This document shows positions 1 through 8,407 of a stretch of DNA of 64,000 nt, piece by piece (position 1 is the stretch's first letter; every line of letters begins with the position of its first letter). The notes beneath the pieces were generated by a model. That model was not told the origin of the DNA, searched no databases, and saw only the letters and a program-made list of their open reading frames with translations. Both the position numbers and the translations under genes were made by a program. Source of the stretch: DASZWJ01 sp963813895. GTDB taxonomy: Bacteria; Pseudomonadota; Gammaproteobacteria; JAURND01. The stretch is from the NCBI GenBank assembly GCA_963813895.1, contig CAWFAS010000004.1:372001-436000 (forward strand), written 5' to 3'.

Positions 1-1581
1 TGATTCAGGCATGGGTTTGATATCTTGCTCAGATACATCTGTTGGGAGTGTCGAACCAGGAAAATCTTCAGCATTAATATCATTCTGCAGTAAGGCCATG
101 ATTTCAACGCGCTGATTTCTGCTTGCAAATTCAAACACAGTTTCATCCTGATCATTAATGATAAATTCTGAAATATTTTCAATATGCTCCATCAAATGGA
201 GAAAGATATCCTTTCTGTTCATCTCAATTATCTTCTGCATTAAATGGTTGAAGCATGGAATTTTAAAATTGTCATCGCAACCCTGAATGAGGTCGAGGAC
301 ATATAATGCCGCAGTTGGATGATCATGGGTTGCAATACGGCTGATGGTTGCAAAAGCCAAATCCAAATTTAGAGTTGTGATAGCATGATTAAGTGCTAGA
401 TTATGATCGTAAGTATGTAGCAACTTCATACCTTCTCGCATACCTGACAAGCCATCTGGATGGAGACAAAATAAACTATATTTGAATGGGTGAAATTCTC
501 TGGTCCCGCCGCCGCTTACATAACTTTTTAATCGCTCTGGTATTTCTGCGGGAAAGAAAACTGTATCTAACCACGGATCAACAATGATGGCATCGTTACC
601 CCAGGTTGTATAATCATTAAGATCACTGTCCTTTCTGCGTCCAATTACTACCACGGTGTGATCGGCTTCTCCATCTTCGCTGTGTAAAGAAATGATTTCG
701 ACATTTGTATCTGTGTTATCTGCAAAATTCGGACCTAATTTCCTTAAAAAATTAACCAACACAGCTGATTTTTCATAACAGTTGCCTATTTTAAACGTCT
801 CAGCTAATTGTGTTGCAAGCGCTAGAGACAGAGCATTCGCATCACGCGCTAAGTTTGTGCTTGAGCGTCTTAAATATTCAAAGATTTGTTTGTATTTATG
901 TTGATAAATTTCTTCCATATTATCCATTTCTATCTGGATTTTACTATAAATACTTTTTTGAGTTACACTCTTTTTCACATCTGTGGAGCCTCCTTTATGT
1001 AGTAATTTGTTAACTACACCATTGGCTATTTTTCCCACTTGCATGAGATGAAGCGCTTTTGGAGAAGGGGCTAGATGTGCTTTATCGAGTGAAGTCTCAT
1101 AGTGAAACCGTATTCTCTCAGGAGTAAGATGCTTCCATAAAATCCAAGCTGTTTTCAGAGGTAGGCGGTTTTTTTCTACCTCAGACATTTTGCTTATGGT
1201 TTCAAATGTCTGCTTGCAAACATTTTCTATGCATATTTGATAAGTTATTTTACCTTGTTCTGCATCATTGATTTGCTGCTTAATAAACTCAATGTGTATT
1301 TTGCTGCGCTCTTCGTGAAACTCATTTAACTTATCGTTAATATTTTTTAAAATTAAGCGTTCATTCTCACTTAAGCCAGGTGTAGGGTGGTTTTTTAATT
1401 CAGAAGGATTTAAGTTGTGTTTGGGCAGTGCTCTCTCAAATGAATTGCTTAGGGAGTTTGTTTTTATTTCCAGATCGTTTTTTGTAATTTTTATAGAAAA
1501 CTCATAATTTTCACTCTGGCTTGATGATGAACTTCTGCTGCCATTATTGCAATCTCGTTCTTGCATTTTTAGATCAGACAT
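1..1581 (-). CDS. Effector-like protein with Cys-His-Asp (papain/transglutaminase-like) signature, 3' end outside window
   Basis: An open frame runs from ATG at 1581 through all 527 codons to the window edge without a stop, so the C-terminus is missing. Residues about 270-380 carry GNCYEKSA, then DHTVVVIGR, then IIVDPW. This order of Cys, His and Asp in hydrophobic settings is typical of papain-like or transglutaminase-like cysteine enzymes found in toxins and type III/IV effectors. The following 120 residues are helical and contain an ankyrin-like stretch (ETVFEFASRNQRVEIMALL). The N-terminus is Ser-rich and polar. A PmrA-box-like promoter lies 36 nt upstream. The reading frame and motifs are seen directly; the enzyme class is inferred, and an amidase or deamidase activity would fit equally well. 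Confidence 0.75.
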   Translation of the reverse strand, partial: MSDLKMQERDCNNGSRSSSSSQSENYEFSIKITKNDLEIKTNSLSNSFERALPKHNLNPSELKNHPTPGLSENERLILKNINDKLNEFHEERSKIHIEFIKQQINDAEQGKITYQICIENVCKQTFETISKMSEVEKNRLPLKTAWILWKHLTPERIRFHYETSLDKAHLAPSPKALHLMQVGKIANGVVNKLLHKGGSTDVKKSVTQKSIYSKIQIEMDNMEEIYQHKYKQIFEYLRRSSTNLARDANALSLALATQLAETFKIGNCYEKSAVLVNFLRKLGPNFADNTDTNVEIISLHSEDGEADHTVVVIGRRKDSDLNDYTTWGNDAIIVDPWLDTVFFPAEIPERLKSYVSGGGTREFHPFKYSLFCLHPDGLSGMREGMKLLHTYDHNLALNHAITTLNLDLAFATISRIATHDHPTAALYVLDLIQGCDDNFKIPCFNHLMQKIIEMNRKDIFLHLMEHIENISEFIINDQDETVFEFASRNQRVEIMALLQNDINAEDFPGSTLPTDVSEQDIKPMPES

Positions 1582-1617
1582 ACTCTATGCTCCGGCTTAA
1601 TAAACATCAATTGAAGC

Positions 1618-1650
1618 AGTATGACAGCATAGTATTAAAAATTTATTAAG
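1618..1650 (-). promoter_or_regulatory. PmrA-box-like promoter of the 1581 gene
   Basis: On the minus strand CTTAAT-N5-TTTAAT (1634-1650) has TTAA cores 11 bp apart. After an 11-nt gap comes CATACT as -10 (1618-1623). The geometry matches the other promoters of this type in the window. Confidence 0.6.
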
Positions 1651-1670
1651 GAATTCTCCAGGGTATCTGC

Positions 1671-2483
1671 TTAACAATGCTGATTAAGAAAATTTCTCAG
1701 CACTTGATTGACTCTTTCTGGCTGCTCTATGGTGCAAATATGACCTGCTTTGGGAATGATTTCAAGCTGTGCATTAGGGATAAGTCCGACCATTTCCTGA
1801 GCTTCTGCGGGTGGCCTGGGTAGGTCTTCCTCTCCAACAATAACTAATGTAGGTACTTTAATCTGCGTTAATTTTTTTAATAATGAATCTCTAGTAAAAA
1901 TAGCGCGACCCAACGCCACTTTGCCTGGAATATGCTGGGCCGGGACAGCCAATAAACTTTGAATGAAACTCTCTACTAATTCAGGTTGTTCTCTTGCAGT
2001 GTCTTTAGCAAAAAAATAGGGTGCAACTTTGCTTGCAAAGTTAGTAGTAAATTGCCGGTCTGCTTCTAATTCTTTCATCATTCCTAAATAAACTGCCTGC
2101 GTAGTTACTGGCTCTGCTCCTACGTAAGTATCCATTAAGACCAGAGCAGAAATGGACTCTGGGTGGTTAAGAGCCAACTCAGTTGCCCACATACCACCCA
2201 CAGAAAGTCCTATCAAAGCAAATTTTTTTAATGCCAACGACTGTGCAAATTGCCAGCAATCATTTGCTAGGTGGGGAATGGTATAGACAGAATGCGTAAG
2301 CACATCCGACTGCCCATGACTCCAAAGATCAGGAGCAATACAGCGGTAGTTTTTCTGTAAATCAGTTATTTGTGGATGCCACATATGAGCGTCCCACAAA
2401 TAACTATGCCCCATTAATATTGGGTGACCACAGCCTTGGTCTAAATAAGCCATATTTGCTTGCTCAATACGTTGCTTTTTCAT
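1671..2483 (-). CDS. Alpha/beta hydrolase
   Basis: This 270-aa protein has the usual length and order of a single-domain alpha/beta hydrolase. It shows an N-terminal MGHSYLWDAHMW oxyanion-region motif, the nucleophile elbow GLSVGG (Ser in G-x-S-x-G, near residue 93), the acid in VVGEEDLPRPP and the catalytic His in KAGHICTIEQP. No signal peptide is present, so it is probably cytoplasmic. The start is supported by AAGGAG upstream of the ATG. It lies 43 bp downstream of the broken SDR gene on the same strand and was probably cotranscribed with it. The substrate cannot be told; relatives are often annotated as haloperoxidase- or 3-oxoadipate-lactonase-like. Confidence 0.85.
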   Translation of the reverse strand: MKKQRIEQANMAYLDQGCGHPILMGHSYLWDAHMWHPQITDLQKNYRCIAPDLWSHGQSDVLTHSVYTIPHLANDCWQFAQSLALKKFALIGLSVGGMWATELALNHPESISALVLMDTYVGAEPVTTQAVYLGMMKELEADRQFTTNFASKVAPYFFAKDTAREQPELVESFIQSLLAVPAQHIPGKVALGRAIFTRDSLLKKLTQIKVPTLVIVGEEDLPRPPAEAQEMVGLIPNAQLEIIPKAGHICTIEQPERVNQVLRNFLNQHC

Positions 2484-3236
2484 ATTTATCTCCTTAATGA
2501 TTAAAACCTGTTTGAGGTTACTTCCGTTAAATACATGCTACTGAACCACCATCTACCCTAAAATTGCTACCTGTAATCCAATTAGCGCATTTAGAACATA
2601 AATAGCAAACCAGATTGGCGACATCTTCTGGCATACCTATACGGTTTTGGTCCAAAACACTGTGAGAACATTGCATTGCCAATGCTTCTCTGGTAATTCC
2701 TAATGCTGCTGCACTTACATCAAATGCAGGAGTTAATATTACACCCGGGGAAATACTATTAACCGTAATATTATATTTTCCCAGAGTGTTCGCTAAGCTT
2801 TTAGTAATAGATAATATACCTGCTTTAGTCATGGCATAATGCGGCATTTCTGTGCGTGGTTGCATAGCAAATTCAGAGGCTATAAAAATAACTCTGCCCC
2901 AGTTTTTTTGCTTCATTTGTGGTAAAACAGCTTGCGTAAAGCGTACACCACTCATAATATTGGTTGCAAACACATCGAACCACTCATGATCTTCTAATTC
3001 CTGAAATTCAATAACTCGGCCAGTAACGCCAATATTATTAATTAATATGTCTATGGCACCAAAATGGTCAAATACTGCTTTCACGATGGAATGGATATCC
3101 GCTGGAACACGAGCATCGCCGCCGACCATGAAAACATCTACGCCTAGTTCACGAATTTCAGCGGCAACCCGTTCTAAGTTCTGTAGATCATTAGAAGTGA
3201 TGGCAACTGCAGCACCTTCTTTTGCCAGCTGCTTAG

Positions 3237-3523
3237 GCTCTGTAAAACAATAACCTATCTTTTTAGCGCCCAGATGAGACTCAGATTTGCAGACGGGAGG
3301 GGGTAGAAAAATGCGCGCATAGTCGACGGAACGTCGTCCCGGCAGGAAGCCGGGATCCAGGGCGCAGGAAAGCGAAACTTTCACATCCTGTGATCTGGAT
3401 CCCGGCTTCCATGCCGGGACGACTACGTCGGTTGTTCTATGTAAGTGTTTTTCTATCCCCTCCCGCCTGCGAAGATGGGTCTTAGATGGGATGTTAAAAA
3501 GATAGGTTATTGTTTTACAGAGC
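3237..3523. mobile_element. 287-bp MITE-like element in the SDR gene, with 5-bp TSD
   Basis: The ends are inverted repeats beginning GCTCTGTAAAACAATAACC; the similarity extends about 60 bp inward with mismatches. Direct repeats CTTAG flank it at 3232-3236 and 3524-3528. There is no transposase frame inside, so it is non-autonomous. The middle (about 3333-3423) is a second palindromic repeat, nested. Confidence 0.85.
3333..3423. repeat. Nested GTCGTCCCGG palindrome
   Basis: GTCGTCCCGGC...GGATCCAG is followed by its inverted copy CTGGATCC...GCCGGGACGAC. The same core recurs at 22564-22590 and, in variant form, inside the elements at 11774 and 40411. Confidence 0.7.
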
Positions 3524-3597
3524 CTTAGCAATTGCCTCTCCGATTCCTTGACTGGCGCCAGTAATCAAAGCGATGTGATCTTTAATTAATAATTCCA

Positions 3598-3996
3598 TAA
3601 TTAACTCTGAGGTTTTGCGAAACGTTCAAAGATATGCGTCTCTTTCAAAACGCACCAACCCAAAAAATTACTTCCCCCTACTCAAGCAAGCGTTGCTTGT
3701 AGTTTGAGTATCATTAGGAGCTCATTCATTTCCCTCTCCCCATCCCTCTCCCGCGAACAGGTGCGGGAATCTTCACCAACTCTTCTCGCGGGAGAGGGGG
3801 TTACAGTGCTTAATTCAACGCAATTGCCATGGCTCCAGCCTGGATGCCGAAACGACATCCGGGCGGAGCAGTTACGTATAGATAGGAAATAACAATAAAA
3901 TTAACCCCATATGATCCCTTTGGGCACACAGGCGAAGGGATCATATTTTTTCTAGTACAGAATTCTTAATGCCTATCCTTATCTAATACAATGACC
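3598..3996. other. Intergenic region with REP-like repeats
   Basis: No gene is seen here. A CTCTCCCGCG...CGCGGGAGAGGG palindrome lies at about 3733-3802, in the same family as the repeats flanking the DUF559 gene. Fragments of other dispersed repeats follow (about 3830-3880). Confidence 0.6.
3909..3951 (+). terminator. Hairpin with T-tract
   Basis: A 12-bp perfect stem (ATATGATCCCTT / AAGGGATCATAT) with a 14-nt loop is followed by a T-tract on the plus strand. It looks like a rho-independent terminator, but no plus-strand gene precedes it. It could act weakly for the minus-strand gene ending at 3997, or be a repeat. Confidence 0.35.
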
Positions 3997-4575
3997 TCAT
4001 TCAAAGTCATGTGCGGATAGTGATGGTGATGGTGTCGGACCAACGTCGCTTGCATCTAATTCTTCCTTAAGCAGAGGAGCTAAATGCCTCGTGTCTCGAC
4101 TGAAATGAAATGTGACAGGAGAAGGATAAGATATGGTAACAGATGCTTTTTCCACAATCGAACGTCTTACTTTTACATCAGTACAAAAAGGAATGCCTAA
4201 ATCCTCATAAAAACTTGTGATATTCTCAGGCAAATTTCTTCCCGGAAAGCAACTATTCCAACGTTCCAGCGCCCCATCCCTTAGTTTAACAAATTGCGAA
4301 TGAACCTCATCTGGCAAACGCACCTCGTTCGGCGCTATGCGATCTTCCATCTTTATTAACCCCATACGCAAGTCATAACAGTCTTTGAAAAAATTTTTAA
4401 ATTGATTTTGCACTGCATTCTCTGCCTTAAACATCCCTACTTTAGTAGGTAATAATGGGAAATTTTCGCTTAATCGGGACAGGACTTGTGGTAAATCACG
4501 CCGATGTAACTCACCCACAATATCATCCCTAGAGCTACCTTTTATACCTTTTGACTCATTATTAAGTTCTGTCAT
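3997..4575 (-). CDS. Hypothetical protein, 192 aa
   Basis: I do not recognise a family. The protein is soluble and polar, with no signal peptide or membrane segment. The central part (residues about 25-130) is predicted helical by eye and contains two Cys-containing loops. The tail is acidic and Ser/Pro-rich (DVGPTPSPSLSAHDFE), a style shared with the effector-like proteins of this window. No clear Shine-Dalgarno precedes the ATG, and no TTAA-N7-TTAA promoter was found upstream. The frame is long and uninterrupted, so it is probably a gene. Confidence 0.55.
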   Translation of the reverse strand: MTELNNESKGIKGSSRDDIVGELHRRDLPQVLSRLSENFPLLPTKVGMFKAENAVQNQFKNFFKDCYDLRMGLIKMEDRIAPNEVRLPDEVHSQFVKLRDGALERWNSCFPGRNLPENITSFYEDLGIPFCTDVKVRRSIVEKASVTISYPSPVTFHFSRDTRHLAPLLKEELDASDVGPTPSPSLSAHDFE

Positions 4576-4752
4576 TTCATTCTCGCTGTAGTTTGGTTAT
4601 AAATTTAACTAGCATGCAGTCACGACCTTAAAACAATATGAGCTAAACACCTTAAAATCCATCGTCGCAACTAAACGCACGCGACAAGAAAATGCCCTTT
4701 CAACGTCAATACTTCCTTAACTTGATCATGATACCATAGCCAAAAAAATCAG

Positions 4753-5046
4753 CTATTTTTCTTCTTTAAATAAAATCTTTAATTCTTCCTTTGCTTTATT
4801 GAGGGTCTCTTTATGTTTTTCATCTAAGTTTTTTCCTGCCCTGTTGATATAAAAGGTAAGCATAGAAATAGCAGAACGATAAGGCGAGGATTTTCGGTTC
4901 TTGCTATTTAACGCAGAGTTTTTTAATGAATTGGCAATCTTTTTCGGATCACTCCAGGTGAAAACACCGTCTTCAAGATCTAAGGCATGACTATGTTCAG
5001 TCACATTACGTGACCATTTCTTGGTCTTTCGAGCTTGGGCGTTCAT
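4753..5046 (-). CDS. DUF3175 family protein
   Basis: This 97-aa basic protein has the family pattern KWSRNVTEHSHALDLEDGVF, then DPKKIANSLKNSA, then SAISMLTFYINRAGKNL, and a Lys/Glu-rich helical C-terminus. GGAGG lies just upstream of the ATG. DUF3175 proteins are small, widely distributed and of unknown role. It stands alone between two unrelated minus-strand genes. Confidence 0.85.
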   Translation of the reverse strand: MNAQARKTKKWSRNVTEHSHALDLEDGVFTWSDPKKIANSLKNSALNSKNRKSSPYRSAISMLTFYINRAGKNLDEKHKETLNKAKEELKILFKEEK

Positions 5047-5094
5047 TTATTTCCTCCAGAATATTTACCCTGATAAATTCGGTAGTGAAAGGCT

Positions 5095-5451
5095 TTAAAA
5101 GCCCTGAACGGTTAACTCTGATGCATCAACTCCGCGCACCCCTCTCACCGATTCAGCCGTTTTAACCAATTTACTAGCTTCAGCGCTGGTATCAACATGG
5201 CCGGTAAATTGCACAACACCCTCTAAGCTCGATATTTTAATGTGAATATTTTTAGCTGACAGCTCAGGCTTAAGCGCTTGTTTAACGTCACTGGCTATTT
5301 GAGTATCATCAATTACAATATTTCCATTAGCCACATCTGGATTGTAGTTATTACTATCATAAATATCTTCATTTTGTGCAAATATGGAAATGTTATAAAA
5401 TAATGCCCCTAATGCCATTATAAATATAATAAAAATTTTTGTGTTCTTCAT
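5095..5451 (-). CDS. Exported BON-domain protein
   Basis: I chose the ATG at 5451 (118 aa) because GGAGGG lies just upstream and because it starts a signal peptide (MKNTKIFIIFIMALGALF, cleavage near IFAQ-NED). A longer frame begins 108 bp earlier. The mature part holds one BON domain (SDVKQALKPELSAKNIHIKI, then VQFTGHVDTSAEASKLV, then VRGVDASELTV). BON proteins of the OsmY/DolP kind act in the periplasm and bind phospholipid, usually linked to envelope stress. A single BON domain is unusual next to two-domain OsmY and DolP. Confidence 0.85.
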   Translation of the reverse strand: MKNTKIFIIFIMALGALFYNISIFAQNEDIYDSNNYNPDVANGNIVIDDTQIASDVKQALKPELSAKNIHIKISSLEGVVQFTGHVDTSAEASKLVKTAESVRGVRGVDASELTVQGF

Positions 5452-5590
5452 AAAAATCCCTCCTGGATTGATTTTTGCGCAGGTATATATTAATTGTAGT
5501 TGATGTTTTCCAATTATCCATTCGCACATAATTCGCGCGCATAATTGAGAATTATTCAACCATTTTGGGGGATATTATGATTGTTCTAGC

Positions 5591-5622
5591 GGGACTGAGC
5601 TGGCTATGGCGTGAGCAGTTAC
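5591..5622. mobile_element. End-deleted GTAAC-family MITE with intact 8-bp TSD
   Basis: Only 32 bp remain, matching the right end of the elements at 11774-11849 and 40411-40542 (GGGACTGAGCTGG ... GTGAGCAGTTAC). Perfect direct repeats GTTCTAGC at 5583-5590 and 5623-5630 still flank it, so the left part was lost inside the element. Confidence 0.75.
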
Positions 5623-5659
5623 GTTCTAGCTTGGAATTCACGTTGATAATCGGGAAAAA

Positions 5660-6448
5660 TCAATAAGTAGAATTTTTTATCGCAAATCCAGCCAACCATT
5701 GCCGGGCTGCAATACTAGTTAATATTTGTATAAATTCATTTTCAGGAATGTTTTGAGTTACTTCATTAACTATTTCACCCACTGTTTTTTCTGCCATGAT
5801 AGCGTTCAATACTTGAAAGGTTTTTGCATCGATTACATCCATATGCATCTGCAACTCATTCCGCCAAATAAATAAATAAAAAAACTGATGCTCGGTTAGT
5901 GTCATAGTATCATCACCCATATAATCATCTTGGTTCATTTCCCAAATTTTATGGATAGGATAAGGTGACGTAATTAAAGAAGATTCTGACGAGAGATGAA
6001 AAACAATATTTTCACCATAAGACGTATAAGTCTCAGCAAGCTGATTGAAATCCAGTTTATGGGTAGCCGGAGCATTAAATAACTTATGCCAAGCCCACTC
6101 TAACCTGGCAACATCGCTTAAATATGGCAGACATGCGGCGGGCGGAAAATCAGCGATGAAATCCGGCAGGCTCCAACCGTATCCTGCAAGATCAGGTGAA
6201 TTAGAACGCGTGAGATCGATATACTTATTTATCATAGCAATAAAAAAATCATCGCCCACCAGCTTATTGCAAACGCTATAAATTTCTTGCAAGGATTTTT
6301 GTTTTATACCGAAAATGCTACTCTGATAAATTTGCAGCCGTTGTTTTGCAGCGAGCTTATTTGTTGCGGGTATATACTGCATTATTGCATCGCTCTGTGA
6401 ATATAACCCTTTCACAAATTGATTTTGCAAATCATCTAGCGTGGGCAT
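5660..6448 (-). CDS. bufC: BufC-type DUF2063 protein (MNIO partner)
   Basis: This 262-aa protein begins LDDLQNQFVKGLY and continues with RLQIYQSSIFGIKQKSLQEIY, the typical N-terminal DUF2063 (HvfC/BufC) helical domain. The C-terminal half is the winged-helix-like part (EKTVGEIVNEV ... IAARQWLAGFAI). In bufferin-type systems it presents the precursor peptide to the DUF692 enzyme. Its start lies inside the end of the DUF692 gene (17-nt overlap), so translation is coupled. It is the third gene of the bufABC operon. Confidence 0.88.
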   Translation of the reverse strand: MPTLDDLQNQFVKGLYSQSDAIMQYIPATNKLAAKQRLQIYQSSIFGIKQKSLQEIYSVCNKLVGDDFFIAMINKYIDLTRSNSPDLAGYGWSLPDFIADFPPAACLPYLSDVARLEWAWHKLFNAPATHKLDFNQLAETYTSYGENIVFHLSSESSLITSPYPIHKIWEMNQDDYMGDDTMTLTEHQFFYLFIWRNELQMHMDVIDAKTFQVLNAIMAEKTVGEIVNEVTQNIPENEFIQILTSIAARQWLAGFAIKNSTY

Positions 6449-7271
6449 ATTTTTCCATCACATTTTGTGCGGCCATAGCTTCTTGGTGTAAACGCGGAAA
6501 CTCTGGAATTTCGTTATCCCATTCTATGCAAGTCGGCCGGGGACCAAATTTATTGAGCGCTTTTATAAATAATTCCCAAACTGCAGGATGGACTACCTCA
6601 CTATGAGAATCCAGCAAATGCGTACCCTTATCTTCAAAACCAGCCAAGTGAAATTGGGCAATGCGATTAGTAGTCAAATCATTTAAATAGTTGTATGGGT
6701 TAAATTCATTATTATTAGAACTGACATAAATATTATTAATATCAAGCAAAATCAAACAATCAGCTTCTTCAGCAACCGAGTGTAGAAAATCCCATTCCGT
6801 CATTGTCGAATGATTAAATGAAAGATAACTTGATACATTTTCAATCATAATTTGCCGTTCAAGAAAATCTTGTATAACTCTAATGCGCTGCGCAACATGC
6901 ACAACGGCTTCTTCGGTAAAGGGTAGTGGCAATAAATCATGGAAAAAATCGCCGTGGAGCGAAGTCCAACATAAATGGTCAGAAATTAATTGCGGTTCGG
7001 TAAGCTTCGCGAGAGATTTTAGTTTTTTAAGGTATTCCATATTAATAGGATCTATAGAGCCTATTGACATTCCTACCCCGTGCAAAGTGATAGGATATGA
7101 GTCACGAATTTTTACAAGATGGGATAAGTGGGTTCCACCTTCACAAAGGTAGTTATCTGATAGTACCTCAAACCAATTAATATCAGGTTTATATTTATCG
7201 ATATAGGCGTAATGGCACGATCTAAGACCAATGCCAACGCCGTGTAATCCAAAACCTTCCGCTGTCATCAA
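6432..7271 (-). CDS. bufB: BufB-type DUF692 multinuclear iron oxidase (MNIO)
   Basis: This 279-aa TIM-barrel protein of family DUF692 opens with GVGIGLRSCHY and carries the metal-binding blocks FEVLSDNYLCEGG, ITLHGVGMSIGS, ISDHLCW, MIENVSSYL, LLDINNIYVSSNN, IAQFHLAGFE and IEWDNEIP. MNIO enzymes use two or three iron ions to oxidise Cys residues of a precursor peptide; in bufferins this gives copper-chelating thiooxazole-type groups. Its ATG overlaps the stop of the precursor gene (ATGA at 7268-7271), so the two are translationally coupled. All His/Asp/Glu-rich blocks expected of the family appear to be present. Confidence 0.93.
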   Translation of the reverse strand: MMTAEGFGLHGVGIGLRSCHYAYIDKYKPDINWFEVLSDNYLCEGGTHLSHLVKIRDSYPITLHGVGMSIGSIDPINMEYLKKLKSLAKLTEPQLISDHLCWTSLHGDFFHDLLPLPFTEEAVVHVAQRIRVIQDFLERQIMIENVSSYLSFNHSTMTEWDFLHSVAEEADCLILLDINNIYVSSNNNEFNPYNYLNDLTTNRIAQFHLAGFEDKGTHLLDSHSEVVHPAVWELFIKALNKFGPRPTCIEWDNEIPEFPRLHQEAMAAQNVMEKYAHAR

Positions 7272-7582
7272 CCCGTGGAACCTGGACTAGTGCTACCCCC
7301 TAAAATCCTGTCACAAGTCCCTTTGGGTAGACCCACCCATGCATCTTTCGCATTATCAACTTTCGATTGTCCGGCACAAGCTTGGGTCCCCGAAGCGCAA
7401 TCATTTTTGCCTGATTTTGCAATACCATAGCATTTTTCAAAACCGGTCGGCATTTCCGTCTTCAATTTTTCAGCGGTGGTGTTCTGCATCGTTGTGTTAC
7501 CTGGATCAGCAGCCATACACTGAGCGGAAAAACCCAAAGCAACGATTGCGCCTAAAGTAGATATAACCATTTTGTTTGACAT
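7268..7582 (-). CDS. bufA: Bufferin precursor (DUF2282, BufA1-like)
   Basis: This 104-aa protein has a Sec signal peptide (cleavage near QCMA-ADP). The mature part has four Cys in the DUF2282 arrangement: EKCYGIA (Cys51), NDCAS (Cys62), QACAG (Cys69) and KGTCDRI (Cys90), followed by GG. In characterised bufferins some of these Cys are converted by the MNIO pair and the secreted peptide binds copper. GGAG precedes the ATG. It is first in the operon and overlaps bufB by 4 nt. No metal regulator is adjacent, so the inducer cannot be told from this window. The Gly/Ser/Pro tail is longer than in many relatives. Confidence 0.9.
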   Translation of the reverse strand: MSNKMVISTLGAIVALGFSAQCMAADPGNTTMQNTTAEKLKTEMPTGFEKCYGIAKSGKNDCASGTQACAGQSKVDNAKDAWVGLPKGTCDRILGGSTSPGSTG

Positions 7583-7670
7583 TTATATTTCTCCATGAAA
7601 TTTTAAAAAAATCCTGCTTAACAGGTGTATTATTTTAATCTCACTTTCGTTCTATTAGCAAGTTAGACTC

Positions 7671-8273
7671 TCATAGTGATTGATATGCACCTTGAATATC
7701 TGAATAAGTAAAAATTTCTCCTTTTTTTACATCAAAAAACCATAGGTGAATCTTCAAAAGTTTCTGAGATATTTTTTCAGCAATCCAAGGGAACGTCATG
7801 CAATTTTGATAGGATTGATTAAGTGCTAATTTTGCATAATCGTCTACATCACAAGTTTCGATGGCGTTGGTTTTTATCAAAGAAACCCAATCGGTTATAA
7901 AATCATTACGCTGCGAATCATTACTATTCACTAGTACTTGAATTCCACCACATTGACTATGACCCAACAAAATAAGATGCTTAACTTTTAAAAAACGTAT
8001 ACCAAACTCTAGAGCAGCGCTCGTACCATGATGGGCCTCATCTTTTTCATAGGGAGGAATAATATTGGCCACATTGCGAACGACAAATAAATCCCCTGGA
8101 TCACACTGGAGTATCAATGCAGGATCTACTCGTGAATCACAACAGGAAACGACCATCGTTTGCGGTTGCTGCCCATAATTAGAAAGATAATGCATAATGG
8201 AATTATCTCCTTGCGCATACTTTTTTCTAAATAATTGATAGCCTTGCAGCATTTTTGTTAAAGTATTTTCCAT
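7671..8273 (-). CDS. Beta-class carbonic anhydrase
   Basis: A 200-aa protein with the beta-CA zinc site: Cys44 in CCDSRVDP (C-x-D-x-R dyad Asp46/Arg48), His105 and Cys108 in GHSQCGG. Length and the order of motifs, including FVVRNVAN and GTSAALEFGI, fit the cytoplasmic enzyme that interconverts CO2 and bicarbonate. AAGGA precedes the ATG. It stands alone, divergent from the transporter gene at 8408. Confidence 0.95.
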   Translation of the reverse strand: MENTLTKMLQGYQLFRKKYAQGDNSIMHYLSNYGQQPQTMVVSCCDSRVDPALILQCDPGDLFVVRNVANIIPPYEKDEAHHGTSAALEFGIRFLKVKHLILLGHSQCGGIQVLVNSNDSQRNDFITDWVSLIKTNAIETCDVDDYAKLALNQSYQNCMTFPWIAEKISQKLLKIHLWFFDVKKGEIFTYSDIQGAYQSL

Positions 8274-8407
8274 GAGATTCCTTAAAGCAAATGAAATATT
8301 TCTGATTTAATAGGCGTAATTTGAGTTAACCTGAAAGAATATGAATATACTCGATAATAGGATAAGTTAAGTGCTAAGATTATCATATTTGGATCCAGAT
8401 TCATATT

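Larger units (their letters stand above)
2527..3597 (-). pseudogene. Short-chain dehydrogenase interrupted by a MITE-like insertion
   Basis: The true start is ATG at 3597. It encodes MELLIKDHIALITGASQGIG (Rossmann TGxxxGIG motif), and the frame stops in the inserted element at 3237-3523. After the element the frame resumes with KEGAAVAITSND and runs to the C-terminal DGGSVACI, including NNIGV and the YAMTK catalytic pair. Removing the element plus one copy of the 5-bp target duplication (CTTAG) rejoins the frame exactly as IAKQLAKEGAAV. The recent gene was therefore an intact SDR of about 255 aa. The 334-aa frame starting inside the element is an artefact. The gene is probably inactive now unless the 3' part is made separately. 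Confidence 0.9.

Noticed and set aside
810..1013. Plus-strand 67-aa frame
   Set aside because: Antisense to the long open minus-strand gene; no ribosome site and no features.
2527..3531. 334-aa SDR with a novel N-terminal extension
   Set aside because: The extension is translated mobile-element sequence. The true start at 3597 is in the other half of the split gene.
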